NCBI GenBank assembly: GCA_020466095.1
Contig: CM035809.1
Coordinates: forward strand, 27,972,063 to 28,036,062
Reading direction: 5' to 3'
From: Chlorops oryzae
Lineage: Eukaryota; Arthropoda; Insecta; Diptera; Chloropidae
Length of the DNA: 64,000 bases
Positions 12,843 through 25,800 of this stretch are shown one piece after another (positions within the stretch are counted from its first letter, which is position 1; every line of letters starts with the position of its first letter). Under the pieces are notes generated by a model. The model worked only from the letters and a program-made list of their open reading frames with translations, had not been told where the DNA came from and searched no databases. Made by a program: the position numbers and the translations under genes.

Positions 12843-13412
12843 CATAGACTGACTACAGAAAAGTTTTTGTAAAGTATAAAAGGGAAAGTGAACTACTAGA
12901 TCAAATGAGTTGGAAAACATGTGAGTTGATTTTTGTACTTCAAAAATGAGAGCTTCATTTATTTGACAATTCGTACCGTACCATCCACATTTTTAATTCG
13001 ATCTCGAAAATTTCAGCTTGTTTCATATTTCTATCTTAATTAAAAAAATTCTCTCATGTCACACCAGGGCAAATAAACTCCGAAAATCTAAGAAAACTTG
13101 AAAATATTCTAATTTTTCACAATTGCGTAGCATATTCCTCCAAAACTACAAGCTGTATTTTCTTAAAAAAAGCATCATTTGATAGAAAGTGGTATTGGCT
13201 TTGATACGCAACCAACCATAATAAGTTACTAAAGCGCTAATTTCAATTTTTTTCCGTAAAAGCTGAACAACTGAAGCTTTTTCACAAAATCGATGGTAAC
13301 TCCAAAACTAGAGCTGAGAAAAAATTTTCAAAAATTTTCCTTATGTCACCAATACCACCCTGATCCACGCGCACTCTTAACAAAAGCGCGGCAACAAAAC
13401 CAGTGTAAACTA

Positions 13413-15220
13413 GTGTTATTAAGCCCCATATCCTATTTACGTTAAGTCATTCATGCACAAAGACACAATTCCGGCTGAAAATTTTTGATGCACAAAGATT
13501 TTGAAAGAATTCAACGCACTAAAAATTAAAATCAATTTAATGCACTCTATAAATTGAAAATTTTCTTTTAACTTCCTCAGCACTCTTATTGTAGATAAGT
13601 TTGTATCTTCTTGACCACATATTTTTTTATTTGTTCATTTGTTCTTTTATTGAGAAAGCCTTGACGCACTGCATACAAAAAAACAAAACCTGCACACACG
13701 CGAAAAAAATTCATTTCCTGCACAATTAAACCTATAAGGCCCCCACTTAGCCGTTTGAATGGGTCAAATATTTGACAAAATTAAAAGATTTGTTTGCAGT
13801 CAAAAATTTTTTTATTAAAATGCGACCAATTTTCGACCCTGCAAAATAAATACCTTTAGTAATTCTTAAATCATTTTTATTAAATAATTTTAAGAAAACT
13901 ATTTTAAGCACTCGTACTCCAGGGTGGACGGGACCCCCTCTGTGGTAAGTGGAATTTCTTTTTATTACATTACTCATACGCTGGTGTGTCCCAAGCAACA
14001 ATAAATGAAGAAAATGTGAACTTTAAAAAAGTTTCAGTATTAAACATCCATTAACACTTTTCTCTTCCATCCTCGCCCACCCGCCGCCACTCCTCTCCGT
14101 CCTGGGAACGTTAGATCTCGTTTTATTTCACATTTGCATTGTGTTCTCAAGAGCAGTTTCGTAAATTCTCAAACTTAGGACATTCAAAAAGCGAGCGAGA
14201 GCACAAAACTTAATATTTAGAATAACTTCGAGAAGAACGGCAATTACTATAAAAAAAATACGCATCCTTAAAGTACGTAGAAGAAGAACGAATAAAAGTC
14301 GAAAAAACGAAGACTAAGAATTTCTTCGAAATTTTTATGCTCTCTCCTCTCACAATTCAACTCTTTTCGCAATGCCAGCTGCGACTGGCAGTTTTTTGCC
14401 GAACCGAAAGAATTTATGGGTGAAACGCAGCCATTTGCATACAACGTGTGGCATCCTCACAGTAATATGCAGTTAGGTATAACAGTAATTCCAAGAACAG
14501 AGGACGCGCAATAGAAATTCAAGAAAAGCTAGAGAAACAGAAGTCGCCTTGAACCTCGAAACTAAGGAAAAATTGATGTGAAGAGAGAAAATATTTAACA
14601 AAAAATTTTACGTGCGCTTTTCTTTTTTCTATTTAACCTCAAGGAGATCTTAAATGTTTTTTGAGAAAAATGTCCTTGGGTCGAAAATTTTATTTTTCTA
14701 TTTTTTATTTTCCTTTTTTTTTTTAACATAAAAATTTATTCCTTAACGGAAGAAACGACCTCACTTCTTGATGCCATAAAAAACCGCAACCAGTTGGGAT
14801 GATACCTTTTTTAAACACTGCTTCCGTGTTATAATCGGGGGATGCCGTTTAACCCTTATGAGGAATAAGGGAAAGAGTTTTCCTCATATGGTGATTTGGT
14901 TACCGAAGCCAGTTTTGAAGAAAGTTTAATCGTCTATCTCCCATTGACTTCGCATATCCTTGAAAGAGAAATTTTTCAAAAACCATATCTCGGACACTAA
15001 TCTAGATAGAGTGATGATTCAAAAGCTCAAATATAGAAAATTTCTTCGAAAAAAAATCAAAATTCTATTTCAGGCGATTTGTCATGATTTTTCTGTTATT
15101 CCAGAAATCATGTAAAAAATCCCCTAAAATATAGATTTATTTCAAGGATAATTGTGTTTAATTTATATATAGAATTAGTGAAAAATTCTAAGTATTTTGA
15201 CGCCAACATTTTAAAAAAAT
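13413..15220. other. Non-coding stretch
   Basis: AT-rich, with no supported coding frame. GC rises slightly near 14070-14120. Confidence 0.45.
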
Positions 15221-15612
15221 ACTGATTACAACTAGTCTAGTTTGGGTCTAGTTCCAAACTGGTCCAAAAAGGACCAGTTTTTTTTAATTTTTTCAAAAAA
15301 TGGATTACAACTAGTCTAGTTTGGGTCTAGTTCCAAACTGGTCCAAAAAGGACCAGTTCTTTTTTTAATTTTTTCAAAAAACGGATTACAACTAGTCTAG
15401 TTTGGGTCTAGTTCCAGACTGGTCCAAAAAGGACCAGTTTTTTTAAATTTTTTCAAAAAATGGATTACAACTAGTCTAGTTTGGATCTAGTTCCAAACTG
15501 GTCCAAAAAGGACCAGTTATTTTTTTAATTTTTTTAAAAAACGGATTACAACTAGTCTAGTTTGGGTCTAGTTCCAAACTGGTCCAAAACGGACTAGTTC
15601 TAATAAGGTTTT
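15221..15612. repeat. ~80 bp tandem repeat, five copies, each with internal hairpins
   Basis: The motif GATTACAACTAGTCTAGTTT starts at about 15224, 15303, 15384, 15463 and 15544, spacings of 79, 81, 79 and 81 bp. Each unit contains the perfect hairpin GGTCC-AAAAA-GGACC and the near-palindrome AACTAGTCTAGTT. Units are highly similar, so the array is young or homogenised. Confidence 0.9.
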
Positions 15613-15858
15613 TTAAAAAGTTTTAGAACTAAAATTCTTAGAATTTTTCAATTATTCTTTATATTAATTTTCATCGAAATCTCGGACGTCATGAATTTTT
15701 CGGATTTTTTGGGCTTTTGGTCCAAAACTCTCTAAACTTCTTCTTGAACCCCAAAAATTTTCCTTCGGTTAATGTCTTATAATTGCTCAAAATACCACTG
15801 TGGCAAATATAAGCGCTAAAAAAGCACTCTTTCTCTTCGCTACGCCCTTGTGATGTGT

Positions 15859-16100
15859 AGGGCTCGGATTTTGTTGACTTTTATAATTTTAAAGCATACT
15901 TTATGGAGCACAAATTTTGTTCATCTCACCTTAAATTAGGATTCAAATCGATTTTTGACTTCAATATGAATTTTTTTTAAATTAAAAAAGCGATTTGAAG
16001 TTCAACTTCGCTTAACTTATTCGCAAAATGCTGGTACGAAAATATTTTTGCCCCAAAAAGTATGCTTTAAATTTATAAAAGTCATTAAAATCCGAGCCCT
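15859..16100. mobile_element. MITE, AGGGCTCGGATTTTG family, copy 1
   Basis: Terminal repeats AGGGCTCGGATTTTG and CAAAATCCGAGCCCT-like frame 242 bp; subterminal 'aaagcatacttta' occurs near both ends in opposite orientation. Other members are at 29303-29493 (left end missing), 31354-31585 and, diverged, 60323-60492. Confidence 0.8.
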
Positions 16101-16496
16101 GGTGATGTGACATTTTGAACACCAATATACCTTGCTCAGAAAGAGATATGGAGTTTTTTTTTCAGTTTATCATCGTTTTAATTTGGAGAATTCTCTGAGC
16201 TCACTAGCACCGAAGAAAGATTTCAATTCACTTTTCCGCTAAAATATAAATTGAAATCAATTAAAAACTGCTTCATGCTTTAACCAATGAGTTGTTAAGG
16301 AATATTTTCTTGTCCTTAATTTAGTATAAATTCTGGCAGGAATGTTTAAGCTTATGTGCTTTTTCCCCAAAATACGCATCCACCTTTAAGGAACCACTTT
16401 CAGGGGGTAAAAAAATGAAAGCACTTTGGACTTAAGACGATTTTGAAATAACCGATTCGATTGATTTCATTTCATAGCTCCATTTTAATACAATTA

Positions 16497-16624
16497 GGGC
16501 CGTTTTCTCATCTCTAAGTTAAAGTTATCCTGATGATAATTTCATACAAAATTGATTAATAAGTCAAAGAAATTTAAATTTAACTGGCAGCTAGAGATGA
16601 AAAAGTAGGATGAGAAAACGGCCC
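16497..16624. mobile_element. 128 bp MITE with TTA target duplication
   Basis: Ends GGGCCGTTTTCTCATC and GATGAGAAAACGGCCC are perfect inverted repeats, flanked by TTA at 16494-16496 and 16625-16627. This size, end type and 3-bp duplication fit a PIF/Harbinger-type MITE. Confidence 0.8.
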
Positions 16625-18959
16625 TTAATATAATTTTCGATTCTCAAGCGACTGAAAGAACAACAACCAAAAAAATAACCCTGAAATTAAATGGTCTCGA
16701 AAAAACTCCCGACGAAATGTCCCCAATTTACAATACTTATTAAAGGGCATTTCATCACTTTACCTGCCCATTTATATTGAAAAAGACTCATTCAAACGTA
16801 AAATTTAATAGCGAAGGTCATTTATTTTTCCCCCCCCCAAAAAAAAAAAAGAAAAGCAATTCAACCTAAAATGAATAAAAAGAAAAATATTCACAAAACC
16901 GAGCCCCGATTCCCACTGAAGCCACAAAAATCAAATTAAAGCGCGAAACAGCACCCCAAAGCATATTCAGAATAACAATTTCGTCTTTGGTCGAAAAGGA
17001 AAAATGGAAAATGGAAAATGAAAAGGAAAAACTGAAGAAAAAAAAAATTACCTTTTGCCGTTTCAGCGTTTCGGGAAAAGTGAGAAAAATAACGACGGAG
17101 CACGATGACGTTAATGGAAGGCAAGTTTCTTGCGGCATCATCATAATGGCATTTTTGTTCAAAAAAAAAACCCCCCCCAACAGAAACTCCCTGTAATGCC
17201 TTAAAAAAAAAAATGGTCTTAAGGATGAGTCGATAGGTCGATTGAATAAAAACTCTCGATTTTCTTAGAGCCATGCTTAGGCTTAGGCAAATATTTGCAA
17301 TAAACTTTCTTCCTTTTTTGAAGGGAACAACAAAACGGAATAGGAATTTGCCTACTCACTCGCGAGAAAACGGCAAACCGCAAAGTCAACTTCCGTTTCC
17401 GCGTTGTAGTTGTAAACACGCGATCCGAACGAGAACTTAACACACGCCACGTCCGGCCGCAATACGTCAAAGCGGGAACAGACAAACGTGCGAAATTACA
17501 TTAAGGTTCTCTTTCGTTAAAAACGCACGCAATAAAAGTCCTCTTGGCGCGAGACGGCAGGAGAAGGTCATGGAGAGTGGACGCGCGCTCTCTACGCTTA
17601 AATAGCGAGTGTAATTTCCTTGTTAATCATTCAATTTACGCCGCCTGACCTTTATCTGCAGTAATTTTCCATTTTAATAAATTTTATATTTACTGAGGCT
17701 TGCCGTCCCTTCACAAGCTTGCCCAAACGACTGCTGTGCAGGCAATACTTTTCCGTATATATTCATATTAATTCAGGCATGAATGTTTCAATTTCATTTT
17801 GGGGCATCCTCTTCGAAAAGGATCTTTTTTTTTTGGGTAAAACATAATTCAATTTAGCCTGGTGGTACTCTGAAGGACGAATATTCGCATCCAAAATAAT
17901 GGGAAATTTTATTCAACTAAACATAATTCTTCATCAAATCAGGCGTTTAACTCATTTCTAATGCTTCAGAAAAATGATATAGAAAAAATTGCAAGCTCCC
18001 CTATTGGTATATGGAAGAATGATTTATCCTTACTAGGAACAGACTTATCCTCATATCGGTGAATAGTCCGCAGACGATTTCTTTTGAAATAACTTTCTTA
18101 GGTCAGCAGTACGAAGGGGTTTTCTTAGAATTCCTTCCCAGACATTCTATTGTCAGAAAGTTTCTACAAAACAAACCTCCCTCAATTGAAAGCCCACCAT
18201 CCTTCTTTGCGATTAAACTTTTCTTTATGCTTTTGATTATCGTTATCCTGAAATACCTTTGCGTTAAGGAAGGTCTAACTGTACCCATATTGCTTTCATG
18301 CTGTCAGCTTATTTTTAGGTAATAATAAAAAGGAGCAAATCCTCAAAATTAAACCAGAATCTTATTCAAAAATTTCACCCGCATTCAATTCGCTTCATTC
18401 ATTAGCCATTTCGATTAAACAAAGAATAATCGAAATCATCCCTCTGCAAGGGCTAAGCCCTCGTAAATTATCAGCCATCTTTCTTTCGGTTCAAGCGTTA
18501 GGAAATGAACATTAACTCATTTTGAATGTTCTTGGTTGAACTTTATTTTTGCAAAGAGGAGGCCAAGCAGCCTCCTTACTCCTTTTTGCGTCTCAAAGTT
18601 CTTTATCTTCGGTGCTACCTGCAAAAACTTGCGCGAACTGCGCATTATGGCTTCTGTGAAATAAACAATGGCGGTTCGCATAACACTGTCTGTGGTTTCG
18701 CTTCTTTTTCATTCGATTTAAGATTTGATTTAAAGTGAATTCTCCTTTTGTTCTGTTTTAGAAAGACAATTGGGGAAAATTTACGAACAATTTCTTTTGT
18801 TTTTGAGGAGGAGGAGGAGGGAAATGAGAGTGGCTGAAGTAATCGACTGTCTATGGGTCGCTTTACAATTAAAGTGTACATTCGATTGCTTAGATTTGAA
18901 AGAATGGGATAATAAATGACTTAAAAAGAGAAATTAAAAAATGAAAAAAATATAAAATA
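16625..18959. other. Spacer with a GC-richer patch at 17280-17600
   Basis: Most of the stretch is featureless. The patch 17280-17600 is richer in GC and CpG than its surroundings and could be a promoter or first-exon region of the + strand exons downstream, but no coding frame or clear core promoter supports that. Confidence 0.3.
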
Positions 18960-19471
18960 AGCCCAAAATCCAACATTGCGAGAGCGCGATGCGAGAGCGC
19001 CAGACGAGACGCACACAAATTTCAATACATTCAATCATATGGTTCAAGCTCCAATGTATCGCACTGCGAGAGCTCGTAGCGAGAAAAATTTTGAAAAATT
19101 TAATATTTCTCGTTGCGAGGCAATTTGACAGGTTAGTGATGTAGCTATTTTTTGAGTACTCGCTATTGGGTACTCGTTTAAACTAATAAAACAAAAACTG
19201 TTTAAAATATTCCGCGAGCTTTGGTTCATTTTGAAAATTTGTTGAAAATTTTGAATTAAAATTTAAACTCAAGTGATAACGTATAATTTTTATGAGTACT
19301 CGGTACTCGTTAGATTGGTACTCGGTTCAAATATTGCATTACTAGAAGCGAAATTATGCTATTATCTGCGTGACGCAAAACTCTCATTGGAGATTGAAAT
19401 GCGTTAAGGAAAAAATTTTCGTGACGTCGCGCACTCTCGCATCGGGCTCTCGCAATATTGGATTTTGGGCT
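18960..19471. mobile_element. Harbinger-like MITE, family A copy 2
   Basis: Same ends as 593-1130 (AGCCCAAAATCCAACATTGC), with the interior inverted relative to that copy. Length is 512 bp. The flanking triplets (ATA and TTA) do not match exactly, unlike copy 1, suggesting mutation or an older insertion. Confidence 0.8.
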
Positions 19472-22208
19472 TTACTCATATAAAATATAAAAAACCAAAA
19501 AATTCAACAACAAAAATTTAAAAATTAAAAAAGAAAATATATAAATTAATTAAAAAATATTATAAATATGAAGATTAGAAATAAATTTAGAGTAAAAGCG
19601 ATATCATTATTACAACTATTTTGAAAGAGAGTTTCGATCTTGCATGTATGGTAACTATAGGCTGTAGCCTTATTCTTCATGTTATCACCTTTTCATATTC
19701 CTCTTTGTATTCTCTTTTTCGTAGTATTCATTCGTCTTATCCCTTTCTATCACGATCGAATCTAAAATCTTATCTTCTCGGTACCATTCTTCTATCTGTT
19801 GCTTCTGTACATAGGCCGTATGAGCAACGTCAATCCCATGCGCCTTAAAGAAGTTGCTCATACGACACTCGATGCTAAAAAAAACTCTGCCAATTATTAT
19901 TATTTTTTTTTTTCGAAATAAAATTTTCTAATAGTTTCCAATGTTACCATAGAAGTTCGCCTAATTAAGTGGTATTATTTTGTTTTGAATAAAATTGTAT
20001 CTATTTTTGTAACTTTAAAACGAAGGCTTAAACGAGACCTTCATACGACTCGAAAGCATATATCAAGGCAAAAAATACAAAAGATCTTTTCTCCTTTCAC
20101 ATTGTTTTTCTACATTTCATGGTCTTTTGAAATAGTCTTTAGGGACCTCTCTTAATTGTATACGCAATGAAAGGAGCTGCAAACTAGCATTTCGCTTAAT
20201 GAAGCCAACACTCCTTCCAAATGAAGGGTTTCCACTCATTTGAAAGCATACTTAAAATCCTTAATTATTTTAATAAGGACAACAGCCACATAACGAAAAT
20301 TACGCAAATACCGAATGGAAACGGAACGAAAGGGAAGCACATAAATTAATGGCAAGCGGTATCTCCTTTTATTTCGACGAATTTTCTTTCATCATTCATA
20401 CTCCAATTCAGCAGCAGACAAGTGCCATATTTTACAAAAAATATAAAATAAAGACAAAAAAATTAAAAAATAATTTAAAAAATAAATATAAAAATAAATA
20501 AGCAAGTCAGAGCAGTATGGATGGCGCATTCGGTTATAATTCAGTTTCGAAACGAATAAATGACTGCTGCAACTTAAAAACTCTACGACTGTAACGACTG
20601 ACGATGGACGGAAGGACGAAACTGGGGACTCAGTCTGACTGAATTGCTTCGGTTCAGTTCGGTTTTATGTGCTCCATGTCATCAAAGACGTAAATGACGC
20701 TGCCAGCCAAAGCGACAAATAGACAACAGACTCTCTCATTTGCGATCGCAGTCGCACTTCGAATCGGTCTTTGAGGCTGTTAACAAGCGTATAAATGCAG
20801 CAGTTGTTTTTTTTATTTTATTTTTTTTTGCAATTTTTTCCCGCAGTTTTTCATTTCGTTTTCCGGTTTGGGTTTTGTCATTCCGTGGAAATTGTTGTTT
20901 TTGCCAATTTTAACGAACTAAGAATGCAAACAAATTACGCTCATATCACTCTGGCGAACGCACACACATTTATCAGCGTGTCAAGTGCGGCGCAAATGAA
21001 TGAGAGGCAAGCGGGGGCATGAAAAAAGGCGTTATTAAAAAGAAAAAAAACACTGAAAAGTGTAGGAACGAAATAATTCCGTTGCAGCTGCTGATACTGC
21101 AGTGGTGTGTGGCATCAGCGTTAACGGATGTACGTCACAAACGAAGAGGAATTGAACGAAATGGAATAGAATGGAATGGTTCGCTGAGCGGGGGAAGAAC
21201 GACGCCAAGAGGAAGGCAGGAAGTTATAAAAGAAAAGCAACACTTCCGACACAAGTCAAAAAGTGAATTATGGAAAATTTTTTTCAACTTGAAACGCAAC
21301 GCGAAACGAAGAGCGACAAAGAGCGATGGTGTCTGGCACTGTGCTGCATATGTGATGACGTATGCTGCGTGCAATGCTAACTTCAAATACCGACAGTGAA
21401 TGTCAAAAAGCTGACTGAATGACTGAAAAAAAAAAAAAAATTATTCCACGTAAAACTGAAATGGAGTTGAAATTAGTGATGCTGCTGCACTTGCACGTTC
21501 CCGCTATCATTTTATTGCCGAGTCACAAAAACATTTGAACGATGCACACACACAGCCACACCGAAGAATACCGCTGCAATAAATTTCCCCGTCGCACTGG
21601 GAAAAGGAAGAAAATCGCTGGAGTGATTCTTTGCCATGGTATAAAACTTTTAATTCCTGTCGAACTTTGACTTCGAATGGAGTCCTTTAATCGTTTCAAC
21701 AAACTTTTTTTCGTTATGTTGATCTTCAAGGATGATTTATTCGAGCGGAATTTCCCGCTAAATGAGAGAGCATCATCCCATAATTAATTGCCGCAATATC
21801 TTGTTTGATTCCGAATTTCAAAAGGATAATGTAAAGCAGATTAGTAGCTCAATGTCTCCTTAGAAGTCCAACTGTTTTTAGTAGCTTTTTGGCATTTTTC
21901 ATGTATACAGGACCAACTTTGCTGTCATAAATATTAACAATTAAAACTAAAACCCTGGGTATTGAGACGATCTATTAAAAGGAGAATTGAAAGCATTCTT
22001 GGTTAATCTCAGGCTAGTATAAAAGTGTTCCATATCCCTTCAAATTTAAGAAGAATGATTGTAGCCGTCTGTATGAGCACTGAAAGAGCTTTCAATTAAT
22101 TGATTTACTCTTCTCGACTGTGCAAGAACTTACTTCATATCTGAGTATTGGCCACTAATGGGCACAAAGCGTATGAGTAATGCTTTTTTTATTATGACAT
22201 ATGTTCAT
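19472..22208. other. Spacer with possible regulatory patch at 20500-21400
   Basis: The patch 20500-21400 is less AT-rich, with TCAGTC-type motifs near 20630 and GTATAAATGCAGCAG at about 20788. It may be a promoter or 5' untranslated exon of a gene further right; I could not find a start codon with a convincing frame. Confidence 0.3.
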
Positions 22209-22595
22209 TAGGGTGTCCCAAAAAAAAATTGCATCATTACTTTAAACCATAATCATATAAAATTTATAAATTATGAAGCCTTCTTTTCGTGACGCCCAAT
22301 TTTGTTCGTAAAAATTGCTATTAAAGACGCCTTAATAGCCTATAAAGTTAGTATAAAAGCGCTAAACCTACAATTCTCACTAAGTGACGATTTTTTCCGA
22401 AATCGACTTTTTGATGAAAATATATTCTACAGCCTGAAACTCATCCCCCTTGTAAAATATAACGACGAAATGCTCAATATAAAAGGAGATATTGCACTAT
22501 AACTTTTATAATTTGTATCCCAGTCAAAACGATCTTCTGTAAAGTTTTCTTTTTGTCGCTTACGTCAATTTGGTTAGGTTAGGGCTCGATTTATC

Positions 22596-22805
22596 ACATT
22601 TCTAAGGGGGCTTGAACCCCCAAAAGTACCCTTTGAATACGCTCATAGTTCCCTTTGATGGTATTCGTCCTGAAAATAAATTTCCAATCACTATTTCCCT
22701 CCAAATGCAAAATTACCCCGAGAAATGGTCATTTTTTTCAAAAAAATCCTACAATTCTCACTGAATTCATGATTTCGGAAACGTATATAAAGCATGGATT
22801 CCTCA
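22596..22805 (+). promoter_or_regulatory. Leader copy 3, truncated
   Basis: It matches the last ~210 bp of leader copies 1 and 2, including 'ggaaacgtatataaag', then diverges right after the TATA box at about 22795 (the initiator region survives only as CCTCAGTCAACG). It lacks the minisatellite. Confidence 0.55.
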
Positions 22806-22903
22806 GTCAACGTATGATCGTATGAGGGGTGAAAGTCTACCTGTGCCGTTGTTTTGTGACAGAAACTGATGCTTGGGAGCAGGAGCGAGGAGAAGGTGTG
22901 TGT

Positions 22904-24787
22904 TAGGCTGGGTCGTTTTTACGAAAGTTGTATGATCGCGTTGGAATAGTAAAATTATGTTTCCTTATGTATAAAAAATAATTTTGTGTAAAAAAAAATT
23001 CAAAATAAGCTGCATCTTCATACCGCGCAAGCGGATTGAAAGTTGGAAAAAAAAAATTTATATGAGATTTTTCCGACTTCAATGATAAAATTTAGAATTT
23101 CTCAGCTTTAATCTCATTTTTTAAATACATTATGTTCCCAGATATTTTTGGTCATAAAACTATCTTTCAAAGGAAAGCAACGAAACTACGATCGACCAAA
23201 ATTTTACGGAGATATGGTCGAAGAAACTCAGACCTGAGGAAATTGCTCCAAGACATGCCAAAAATGTGTTCGAACCTATCAATATTGTAACCATTTGGAA
23301 GAAGGCATATTGCCATTTCAAAAAAATCTTCCTTGAAGAAAATCGGTTATTTCATAAGGTTGTTATAACAATTTATATATTTATCTATTTATCGGTTTCA
23401 TTTCAGAACGTGCCCTGAAAAAAAAGTCCATGAAAGTTTAAAATCCTTCTACTTGAGCTCGAACAGGAAAAAACAACGCTCAATTACGATTATAGATTTT
23501 TTAAATCGGTTCACAGAAACCAAAGTTACACGGCTTTGAAATTGGACAATTTATTATTTTTTAAATCCTGTGTTAGTTTAAAAAAAATGCCGAAAAGTAT
23601 ACTTAATTTTTTTTTGATTCGATAATGAGCTCATGTTTGGGAAAAATATATAGCAAAGTCATACCCGACAAACTCTGTGTCGAGGGTATATGGCATTTTT
23701 TCGTCCGTACTCGAGATAGACTTAAAAAAAAATTATATAGAAATGGTTAGTATCACCAGGAAATTCCATTTAGCCATATCGGTCTGTTACAGTTTTCTTA
23801 TCGAAGGAGTTGAGCAATCTTGACTAAAGGTATGGAGATTTCGGGAGCTATGAACAGGAACATGTTCGAGAAATGGGCTTGCTCGGATTGTTTTTAAGGA
23901 TCCCTCCAGTACAAGCGTCTGTTATGAAAATCACGAAAACTGATCTGTTTGTATATTTGTGATGTTTTGATTAAATTTTCAGTTTGAGCTTATTCACAAA
24001 ATTTTAAAAAGCGGGCGTAGCTAGAGGGTTGGTTTGGAGAAATGCCTCCTACATCCAAAATTTACAAGAGTATTGAATTAATACCTATTGATTAAAAAAA
24101 TCAAGCAATGCTGAATTTTTGAGCCTCCCAAGCGGTTTAAAGTTGAAGTAAGTTGACTTTGCTATATATTTTTCCCAAACAAGAGCTCATTATCGAATCA
24201 AAAAAAAAAATGTAGTATACTAGCTCAAGTAGAAGGATTTTAAACTTTCATGGACTTTTTTTTCAGGGCACGTTCTGAAATGAAACCGATAAATAGATAA
24301 ATATATAAATTGTTATAACAACCTTATGAAATAACCGATTTTCTTCAAGGAAGATTTTTTTGAAATGGCAATATGCCTTCTTCCAAATGGTTACAAAATT
24401 GATAGGTTCGAACACATTTTTGGCATGTCTTGGAGCAATTTCCTCAGGTCTGAGTTTCTTCGACCATATCTCCGTAAAATTTTGGTCGATCGTAGTTTCG
24501 TTGCTTTCCTTTGAAAGATAGTTTTATGACCAAAAATATCTGGGAACATAATGTATTTAAAAAATGAGATTAAAGCTGAGAAATTCTAAATTTTATCATT
24601 GAAGTCGGAAAAATCTCATATAAATTTTTTTTTCCAACTTTCAATCCGCTTGCGCGGTATGAAGATGCAGCTTATTTTGAATTTTTTTTACACAAAATTA
24701 TTTTTTATACATAAGGAAACATAATTTTACTATTCCAACGCGATCATACAACTTTTTTTTTTTTTCATATAAGAACGACCCACCCTA
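22904..24787. mobile_element. Foldback transposon with 8-bp target duplication
   Basis: Inverted arms of 550-650 bp (about 22904-23660 and 24150-24787) read as close complements. Ends are TAGGCTGGGTCGTT and AACGACCCACCCTA. GTGTGTGT flanks both sides, an apparent 8-bp target duplication, though in simple sequence. The left arm carries ~140 bp (about 23457-23595) absent from the right. It has no transposase frame and sits inside composite element 2. Confidence 0.8.
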
Positions 24788-25317
24788 GTGTGTGTGTTCC
24801 GCTGATTAATTTTGAAAACGCGCCAAAAAGCACCGGAAATCAATTATTCCCAATTTCTAACTTCAGAAAGCGCTAAATCAACCAAAAGAAAGCGATTTTC
24901 GAAGGGAACGTGTTGTTTTTCTAAAAAGAGCATAGTATATTTTAATGTTATTTGTTTCTTTGAATATTTATTATAAAACAAATGATTAAATATGCTTCTT
25001 ACAAGTCTGCGTTTAGATTAGAAATGATGCGACTAAGGCACCGAACAACCATCTCTTTCTTTCCCATATGCCATTCTATATCACAAAATAGTCACGCACA
25101 GTCTCTAGTCTCACGTCTAGTCTCTAGTTTCTCTATTGGTTCATCTTTTAGCTGTTGTGTTAGGAAGCAATACTTGGCTTACGTTATTACAATGTTAAAA
25201 ATTGAAGGAAAAACTACTTGGAAAACTTAAATGAACGTAACGGAAAAGCGTTAGATTTCGAGCAAATATAGCTTAGCGCCAAAAAGAAGTTTTCGCGCCG
25301 CGGGCCTTCCAAAGGCG
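24788..25317. other. Spacer inside composite element 2
   Basis: No supported gene. It ends in a GC-rich patch with the palindrome CTAGATCTAG, near the start of leader copy 2. Confidence 0.4.
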
Positions 25318-25800
25318 CTAGATCTAGCGCGAAAAGCGCGAAGTTGGCATCACTGCTTAGATGTATGGCTCGTTGAGTTCGAGGACTGATTTAAAACCCG
25401 CCATGGCGGGGTTCGGGGGACATGGAAACGCACCAAAACGCACCGACGCAGAAAATTCTTTCAGAAGTGGTTTAGGGCATAACAAAACTATCCACCGAGA
25501 TCATTTTCTCCATCCCCTTTGTAATTCCGCGCATTTCGAGGGGGCTTGAACCCCCACAAACACCCTCCGAATACGCTCATAGTTCCCTTTGATGGTATTC
25601 GTCCTGAAAACAAATTTCCAATCATTATTTCCCTCCAAATGCAAAACTACCCGAAAATTTGTACTTTTTTTTCAAAAAATTCCTACAATTCTCACTGAAT
25701 TCATGATTTCGGAAAGGTATAATATATAAAGCAATGAATTGAAGAAATTCTCAGTCATCTCAGTAGAGCCGGAGAACTGTCGGAGGGTATATTTTCAAAT
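25318..25800 (+). promoter_or_regulatory. Leader copy 2: TATA box plus initiator-like site
   Basis: Homologous to 11680-12150. Here the TATA region reads GGTATAATATATAAAG, followed by TCAGTCATCTCAGT and the junction to the minisatellite at the same position as in copy 1. Conservation of the leader-array junction in two unlinked elements shows that leader and array move as one unit. Confidence 0.5.

Larger units (their letters stand above)
10672..13412. mobile_element. Composite long-inverted-repeat element 1
   Basis: The arms at about 10672-11081 and 13014-13412 are near-complementary over ~400 bp (for example the left 'gttaagag...ggatcaggg' against the right 'ccctgatcc...ctcttaac'). They enclose ~1.9 kb containing a palindromic repeat, the leader at 11680-12150 and two tandem arrays. 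Long-arm architecture is typical of foldback-type elements. There is no transposase frame. Confidence 0.75.

Noticed and set aside
12105..12920. Minus-strand 271-residue Met/Leu/Val-rich open frame
   Set aside because: It is the automatic translation of two stop-free tandem arrays; hydrophobic periodicity follows from the 9- and 12-bp units. No homology or codon evidence.
16866..17274. Open frames around 16866-17274 on both strands
   Set aside because: Lys- or Phe-rich from poly-A/poly-T tracts; no start context, homology or splice support.
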